Of a DNA stretch of 11,530 nt, positions 8,501 through 11,530 are shown in pieces. The notes below the pieces were generated by a model. The model saw only the letters and a list, made by a program, of their open reading frames with translations. It was not told the DNA's origin and did no database searches. A program made the translations under genes and the position numbers. This DNA is from Methanobacteriota archaeon (GTDB lineage Archaea > Thermoplasmatota > Poseidoniia > MGIII > CG-Epi1): NCBI GenBank assembly GCA_014240055.1, contig JAAZXP010000001.1:67354-78883 (forward strand), given 5' to 3'. Position 1 is the stretch's first letter. Each line of letters opens with the position of its first letter.

Positions 8501-8693
8501 TATTCAGAAATATGGGCCAGATTTGGCTCTTGACAAGGTTATTCGCTCGAATATCATGCCTTCTTTAGAAGGTTTAGAAAGAAGCGAGATAAGATGTTTG
8601 TTTTTGAAGTCTAAGGAAGTATTAGGTCCAGATTCATTAGTAACTGAAACTTTCGATAGAATGGCTAATTCTGACAGCTTAAGTTTATTCTGA
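5568..8693 (+). CDS. Zinc-ribbon, ten-TM membrane protein with C-terminal AAA_5/McrB-like ATPase
   Basis: A 1041-residue multidomain protein without a recognised name. Order: zinc ribbon (Cys4, 7, 19, 22); acidic Ser/Glu/Asp-rich linker to about 105; TM1 136-159; outer loop with an EF-hand-like loop 226-237 and Cys199/Cys241; TM2 to TM5 between 249 and 357; outer loop with Cys368/Cys407; TM6 to TM10 between 428 and 582; then a cytoplasmic AAA+ module from about 680. ATPase motifs: Walker A GEPGTGKT 710-717, Walker B YLVIDE 794-799 followed by FNRAN, sensor-1 in GTMNT (Asn848), and arginines RRF 864-866. IDEFNRAN and GTMNTQD resemble the AAA_5/McrB group more than classical MoxR. Basic residues after TM4, TM6 and TM8 fit the proposed topology. 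A TTG at 5565 would add one residue; the ATG fits the promoter spacing. No McrC, nuclease or VWA partner follows, so a restriction role is not supported. Its substrate is unknown. Confidence 0.88.
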   Translation: MKVCPVCQYEEEQEDEVSCAICGSDLESEGSVAEEISADESSKIEESLDVNSSDDKSGSTELPSIEDNKIPADSSSITDDEKAIEEALSASEVTSSEDSGSSTSFSEMWAQTQASFGSLFGKLDGFFKTDSKINYKAPLIALVISILLFFSIIGLAVTTVPLPDEESSDGMLPVTPYRKNGIEIGRGVSDPFTGEPFNCEIWDAMRYEDFRVEDPEDDFLTYAVTDTNQSGTVDSSERYGCFVNMSWMSGISFVLFNIILFICVLYLYSSVSNKSIIQPIIVFGLAESVLFILYGGALNKLIEPLILTVGLVCAICLIVSVGVLLARVVRERTLDDPPSLTFYLFMIAVALLLSSVFFNYAQGPYLICTDEYGTSPRTEIIAGNVTFMDSELEEMRANIDFEEQTVCQRVGYKALLVKPFYLEGGGSDGMLLLLASTFIFIGAGNWLISSTKIRDIEEAKYFSMIISGLVLQFLILAYNLVTNGEDGLVMDTNDTMLTVMAVGVASVGLFSFYKKRRGDASSMGVAYFGIFAAGIFALFGTFLSPILIGGNDVEIPKDSQGRLYLLLTTLVTAIGFWLSYKFGSRKLQEFSIASDMAMPNREDPFAPTVPGQQAAMPEWTVDSAMEFLMAEYGDEFQIELKHTTEHTPDMALVEKTMMDNVDQSVTIRQGIEVDYNVKFEEIAEAYSTTRDTVDEVITHLTSGKNIMLFGEPGTGKTALSNILLTKLCGEIDQPNGSKAPNYTIVTANAEWSNFDVIGGISPDDSGGYYFKDGYVAEAAKLCEKSIVETGRPHYLVIDEFNRANIDEAFGKLFTVFEYRDKQPLLTHKETGGAPFMMPPEFRIIGTMNTQDKNTLFNVGFALMRRFAFVEIGLPDPSDEYNRMPVFVYFKLKKLGLVPDRPEGDNLWKFGEKCKHFASRKFDFYDDDNNMYKCHEKLVKFLAPDETPKRGDEVAVGVRTFRKIGPALLIDSMVTIFNSIQKYGPDLALDKVIRSNIMPSLEGLERSEIRCLFLKSKEVLGPDSLVTETFDRMANSDSLSLF

Positions 8694-8706
8694 TAAAATA
8701 TATCAA

Positions 8707-8879
8707 ATGCAAAGAAAAGATGAGGAAGATAGCTCTCCCTCGTCTAGTGAGTAGAATTTGCATATGAAAGGAATCAAGTATTAGATAATCAAAAGATACA
8801 AGCTGAATTAAAACAAGCTAGAGACTTGATCAATCAACTTAAGGAAATACCACACTTAGCTGGTCATTTAGGAAAATGA
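8707..8879 (+). pseudogene. Possible frameshifted small coiled-coil gene
   Basis: An ATG at 8707 opens 15 acidic, Ser-rich codons (ending SSPSSSE) before a TAG at 8752. The -1 frame (8751-8876) is open for 42 codons with no start codon of its own near its beginning and reads like real protein: VEFAYERNQVLDNQKIQAEL at first, then a Leu/Lys/Gln-rich amphipathic stretch ending in AGHLGK. Joined by a one-base shift they give a hydrophilic protein of about 57 residues. Either this is a small gene broken by an indel, a sequencing error, or chance. No classical slippery heptamer is seen at the junction, so programmed frameshifting is not favoured. Confidence 0.35.
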
Positions 8880-8893
8880 AAATACCAAAAAAA

Positions 8894-8900
8894 TACTTAA
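8894..8900 (+). promoter_or_regulatory. TATA-like element before the mini-lipoprotein ORF
   Basis: TACTTAA, about 26-27 nt from the ATG at 8924, fits a leaderless start but is a weak TATA match. It runs directly into GTAGGAGGT. AGGAGG at 8903-8908 is 15 nt from the ATG, longer than usual for a Shine-Dalgarno. Confidence 0.3.
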
Positions 8901-8923
8901 GTAGGAGGTTTCGAGTTTATATT

Positions 8924-9013
8924 ATGAACAAAAAACCATTTTTTGTTTTTTTGATAGCTATTGTAATGATGTCATCAGGGTGTCTTGATATTGTTGACCT
9001 TTTGGGTGGCTGA
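8924..9013 (+). CDS. Putative mini-lipoprotein (29 residues)
   Basis: A 29-codon ORF that looks like a complete lipoprotein signal: positive N-region (MNKKP), hydrophobic core of about 11 residues, then SSGC, an acceptable lipobox with Cys20 as the lipidation site. Only ten residues (CLDIVDLLGG) would remain after processing, tethered to the outer face of the membrane. It has an upstream AGGAGG and a TATA-like element. It could be a genuine tiny lipopeptide, the stump of a longer lipoprotein gene that lost its body, or chance. I see no continuation of a lipoprotein in the other frames of the 39 bp that remain before the next gene. It converges on the zinc-ribbon gene. Confidence 0.45.
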   Translation: MNKKPFFVFLIAIVMMSSGCLDIVDLLGG

Positions 9014-9052
9014 TTAGAAAGAGCTAGCATCACTTAACCTGTCTGACTAAAT

Positions 9053-9244
9053 CTAATGTGCGTGCATATCATTGCCACAGCACATTGGAGATTTAATTTT
9101 TCCACAACCGCCAGGACATTTTGAAACATCTACAGTAGTTCCATCATCCTTAGTGAGTGTATCGTGAACTAATTCTTTACCACAAGCTCCACAATTCATT
9201 GCTGCAACTGACATATCACAATTATGACAAACGTATTTTCCCAT
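9053..9244 (-). CDS. Small cysteine-rich zinc-ribbon protein
   Basis: A 63-residue protein with nine cysteines in ribbon-like knuckles: CHNC (6-9), CGAC (18-21), CPGGC (43-47) and CC (54-55), followed by a His-containing tail (HAH). The pattern suggests two zinc ribbons or one zinc site plus another metal site. Similar short proteins occur in marine archaea as conserved hypotheticals, to my recollection, with no assigned function. There is no signal peptide. The start is supported by a good TATA box 27 nt upstream and no Shine-Dalgarno, so the mRNA is probably leaderless. It follows the PP-loop amidotransferase-like gene by 33 bp but has its own promoter. It could be a nucleic-acid-binding or metal-handling protein; the sequence does not decide. 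Confidence 0.8.
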   Translation of the reverse strand: MGKYVCHNCDMSVAAMNCGACGKELVHDTLTKDDGTTVDVSKCPGGCGKIKSPMCCGNDMHAH

Positions 9245-9266
9245 ATTTATTCAGTAAGGTGCTTAC

Positions 9267-9274
9267 TTATAAAA
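9267..9274 (-). promoter_or_regulatory. TATA box of the small zinc-ribbon gene
   Basis: Minus strand TTTTATAA, centred about 27 nt from the ATG at 9244, the classical spacing for a leaderless archaeal start. It lies within the 33 bp that separate this gene from the stop of the preceding one. Confidence 0.6.
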
Positions 9275-9277
9275 TAG

Positions 9278-10210
9278 TTATATCCTTTTTTTTGCAATTA
9301 GACTGTCGAGGTATCTCTTTTTTAATTTGAACCCGTTTTTTCTAGCTAATTTTGTAATCGCTTTATCAAAACTACTTCCATATTGAGCTCCCTTCTTCTT
9401 ACGGGCCGAAGCTTCTCTTGGCACTCCAATGTCTTCAGCAATTTCTCTCAAGATCTTTTTGTTTGTACTTGAGTCTATCTTTTTATCTGTAGATAGACTC
9501 ATTGCTAAAATTATGAGTTCATCATCGATATATGGGCTAATAATTTCTTTTGTAATACTTTCGGATATTAATTTATCTCTTGAAATTACAAGATTATTTA
9601 GACGCTTCAAACCTTCCCAGCTCTCTTCCTCAAGTCCTTTAATATCTATACCTCTCCACGTACCTTTTTCACTAATTGATTTTACGTGTCTTTGATAACC
9701 TGCAAATAACTCTTCAGCACCTATTCCACTGTAAAAGATTTTTTCATCACCTAAACTCATTGCTGCAAGTAAAACTGCAGATACTGATACTTTAACCATA
9801 TATTCAATATAGTTGTCATCCTGAATTACTGGTTCAGGTAATATATCTATAACTTTCAATAACAATTGTTCAATTTCGTCAAGTTCGAACTCTTTGGTAA
9901 TGAGTTCTAAATCTAATAAGCTTGCTATTTCTCTAGCTACTTTGAGATCTTGAGAGCCTTCCATTCCGACACAAAAACATCTAAAAGAAGCATTATGATC
10001 TTTACATATTTTAGCAATGATTGATGAATCCACACCTCCAGATAGAAGAATGCCAAAGGGTTCTTTAGGTAAGTCATTTATTATTGATTCTTTTAGAGCT
10101 CTAGTAAGATTCTCTTTTGTTCCAATAACCTCTTTAACATTTTGAAGTGATTCAATATGCTTAATCCAGTTTGAATCAGATATGAGATTCTTAATTTTTA
10201 ATCTAGGCAT
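9278..10210 (-). CDS. Asparagine-synthetase-type PP-loop ATP pyrophosphatase, no glutaminase domain
   Basis: A 310-residue stand-alone version of the AsnB C-terminal synthetase domain, which adenylates a carboxylate so that ammonia can displace AMP and form an amide. The PP-loop SGGVDSS is at residues 57-63; SGIGAEELFAGYQRH (161-175) matches the AsnB SGxGxDExFxGY motif; YIDDELIILAMSL (227-239) and a KILREIAEDIGVP segment (252-264) are further AsnB-like blocks. The N-terminal Ntn glutaminase domain, with its Cys2, is absent, so it must use free ammonia, a separate glutaminase or another donor. The C-terminus is strikingly basic (RKKKGAQYG, then KKR and AKKRI), compatible with RNA binding. It starts 4 bp after the elp3 stop without a Shine-Dalgarno, so the two are probably co-translated. 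Family is firm; substrate is unknown, and it may not be asparagine. Confidence 0.88.
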   Translation of the reverse strand: MPRLKIKNLISDSNWIKHIESLQNVKEVIGTKENLTRALKESIINDLPKEPFGILLSGGVDSSIIAKICKDHNASFRCFCVGMEGSQDLKVAREIASLLDLELITKEFELDEIEQLLLKVIDILPEPVIQDDNYIEYMVKVSVSAVLLAAMSLGDEKIFYSGIGAEELFAGYQRHVKSISEKGTWRGIDIKGLEEESWEGLKRLNNLVISRDKLISESITKEIISPYIDDELIILAMSLSTDKKIDSSTNKKILREIAEDIGVPREASARKKKGAQYGSSFDKAITKLARKNGFKLKKRYLDSLIAKKRI

Positions 10211-10214
10211 ATAC

Positions 10215-11530
10215 TTATGCCAGATCTTTAACCATATAATATTCTTTTAGGGTATATCCTAATTTTTCATAATATATTCTTGTTCCAGGTCCGTGTGTAA
10301 CTCTTACTTTAGAATAAGCTTTTGATTTTTCTTCAGCTATTTTCATTAATTTACTGCCTAGCCCCATGTGCTGTACTCCCGTACCTGTTTTTCCAATATC
10401 TGCAGCCTGTCCTGTAACTTTTAGTTCTCTAACGGTTGCATTATCATCTAGTCTTAGTCTTAAATATGCTAAAAGTTTTGAGCCAGATTCATAGGAAATA
10501 AAGTGTTCAGTACCTCCACTGGATTTGTATATTATTTCTTTAAGCTCCGCAGTCTTAGGATCTATTTTGGCCCTCCAAAGTTCTCTACAGTTAATACACC
10601 TACATTTTTTCCCTCTAGCTTTTAGTTCTCTTCGAGCATATTGGCGTAAATTTGAGTTCATCACTCCAGCTATAATCTGTGGTTTTGGAATGTCGCGCTG
10701 AATTCTTTGAATTCTAACATATGGTGGTACTATTTCTTTTAGACTGGCTATTAAATTTGCAGCAGTTTCAGTATCATAAGGTACAAAATCTCCTGGATTA
10801 CGTGATAAAGGTGAACCTTTGACAAGTAATGTAGGATATAATTTTAGCATGTCTGGTTGGAAGTCTTCTTCCTCAAATAATCGTTTGAAATCTCTTAGGT
10901 CTGTTTCAGGATTCATTCCAGGTAGTCCTGGCATCATATGATATACTACTTTGAATCCAGCTTCCTTCAATAATTTAGTTGCTCTAATCACATCATCAAC
11001 CGATTGTTGACGATTTAATTTGTCATGGACGCCGTCATCTAAACATTGCACTCCAATTTCGACTCTTGTGGCACCTTGTTTCCTCATTTGAAAGACAGTC
11101 CAAGGAGTACATTCAGTTGGTCTTGTTTCCATAGTCAAAGCTACACATTTGTGTTTTGCAGATCCATTGGCTTCTAGGGCTTCTTCTAAAGACAATTCCT
11201 TTCCATTCAAAGTAGCAAAAGCACCTTTCAGAAATTCATCTTGATAATCTGGTGTTCTTGCTGTGAAAGTTCCCCCCATTATAATTATTTCAACTTTATC
11301 AGTAGGATGCCCATTACGGACGTATTGCTCTAATCTTGATTCGACTTGGGACTTAGAATTGTAATTATGACGTTTCCCTCTTCGAGCTGCAGGTTCATGA
11401 CCTGTGTAAGATTGAGGACTTTCATTTGTAGGGCCTCCTGGACAGTATGTACAAGTTCCATGGGGGCAAGGGGCCGGCGAAGTCATTATCGCTACGGGTG
11501 TTACACCAGCACTAGTTCGCATTGGTTTTA
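10215..11530 (-). CDS. elp3: Elp3 tRNA wobble-uridine modification enzyme (5' end beyond window)
   Basis: Radical SAM / acetyltransferase enzyme that uses acetyl-CoA to install a carboxymethyl group at C5 of U34 in tRNA. Numbered from the methionine at 11522: the SAM iron-sulfur motif is CPHGTCTYC (Cys19, Cys24, Cys27); PQSYTGHEPAARR and the VEIIIMGGTF block follow; METRPTE lies near 131-137; the Elp3 zinc-binding cysteines appear in KKCRCINC (306-313); and the C-terminal GNAT domain shows QHMGLGSKLM and the closing IYYEKLGY. That methionine is not the start: the upstream codons are in frame (Lys-Pro, as in the family's KPxRTxSGV block) and the frame stays open to the window edge. The missing part is the N-terminal tRNA-binding segment. 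It heads or belongs to an operon with the amidotransferase-like gene 4 bp downstream. Confidence 0.95.
   Translation of the reverse strand, partial: KPMRTSAGVTPVAIMTSPAPCPHGTCTYCPGGPTNESPQSYTGHEPAARRGKRHNYNSKSQVESRLEQYVRNGHPTDKVEIIIMGGTFTARTPDYQDEFLKGAFATLNGKELSLEEALEANGSAKHKCVALTMETRPTECTPWTVFQMRKQGATRVEIGVQCLDDGVHDKLNRQQSVDDVIRATKLLKEAGFKVVYHMMPGLPGMNPETDLRDFKRLFEEEDFQPDMLKLYPTLLVKGSPLSRNPGDFVPYDTETAANLIASLKEIVPPYVRIQRIQRDIPKPQIIAGVMNSNLRQYARRELKARGKKCRCINCRELWRAKIDPKTAELKEIIYKSSGGTEHFISYESGSKLLAYLRLRLDDNATVRELKVTGQAADIGKTGTGVQHMGLGSKLMKIAEEKSKAYSKVRVTHGPGTRIYYEKLGYTLKEYYMVKDLA

Noticed and set aside
7605..8693. A McrBC restriction system
   Set aside because: The AAA domain is McrB-like, but there is no McrC, no DNA-recognition or nuclease domain, and the protein is membrane-embedded.
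9281..9295. T-run on the + strand at 9286-9293 as a terminator for a + strand gene
   Set aside because: No + strand gene leads into it; it is the complement of lysine codons at the C-terminus of the amidotransferase-like gene.
9278..10210. Ordinary glutamine-dependent asparagine synthetase AsnB
   Set aside because: The N-terminal Ntn glutaminase domain and its Cys2 are absent; only the PP-loop synthetase half is present, starting 4 bp after elp3, with no room for a missing half.
10215..11522. A complete Elp3 starting at the methionine at 11522
   Set aside because: The upstream codons Lys-Pro are in frame and belong to the conserved KPxRTxSGV block; the family's N-terminal segment is missing, so the gene runs beyond the window.
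1..11530. CRISPR arrays, tRNA or rRNA genes, insertion sequences, phage genes
   Set aside because: Reading by eye found no spaced repeats, tRNA cloverleaf sequence, rRNA blocks, transposase motifs or terminal inverted repeats; a tRNAscan or Infernal run was not possible here.

Overview
The window reads as chromosomal DNA of a marine planktonic euryarchaeon, most likely Marine Group II (Candidatus Poseidoniia) or the related Marine Group III. Supporting this are an archaeal-type tyrosyl-tRNA synthetase, an archaeal Elp3, AT-rich DNA, tight gene packing, and TATA-like boxes about 25-30 nt upstream of ATG codons, as expected for leaderless transcripts. The exact lineage is an inference. No rRNA, tRNA, CRISPR array, insertion sequence or phage gene was recognised.

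Left part (1-3012): the 3' half of a tyrosyl-tRNA synthetase on the + strand overlaps, tail to tail, a three-gene leftward operon: an M3 oligoendopeptidase F, a PaaI-like hotdog thioesterase and a DUF309 helical protein. Start and stop codons in the operon overlap by one base or lie one base apart, so translation is probably coupled.

Centre (3067-8693): the most unusual part is a divergent pair of large membrane proteins sharing a 122-bp promoter region. The leftward gene encodes four membrane segments, a cytoplasmic coiled coil of about 465 residues and a C-terminal domain that closely resembles the C-terminal domain of the bacterial transcription factor GreA/GreB. The rightward gene encodes an N-terminal zinc ribbon, an acidic linker, about ten membrane segments with an EF-hand-like loop outside, and a C-terminal AAA_5/McrB-like ATPase. 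In both proteins each large outer loop carries exactly two cysteines. They look like a membrane-tethered motor and a long tether or effector; a shared function is an inference.

Right of the pair (8694-9052): a gene-poor stretch that holds what looks like a frameshifted small coiled-coil gene and a 29-codon ORF encoding a complete lipoprotein-type signal with a 10-residue mature peptide. Its upstream region shares a 12/13 match with the promoter of the coiled-coil gene.

Right part (9053-11530, all leftward): a partial Elp3 (tRNA wobble-uridine modification), followed after 4 bp by an asparagine-synthetase-type ATP pyrophosphatase lacking the glutaminase domain and with a very basic C-terminus, then a small cysteine-rich zinc-ribbon protein with its own promoter. 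The Elp3/amidotransferase pairing suggests, as a hypothesis, amidation of the carboxymethyl group that Elp3 installs on U34.
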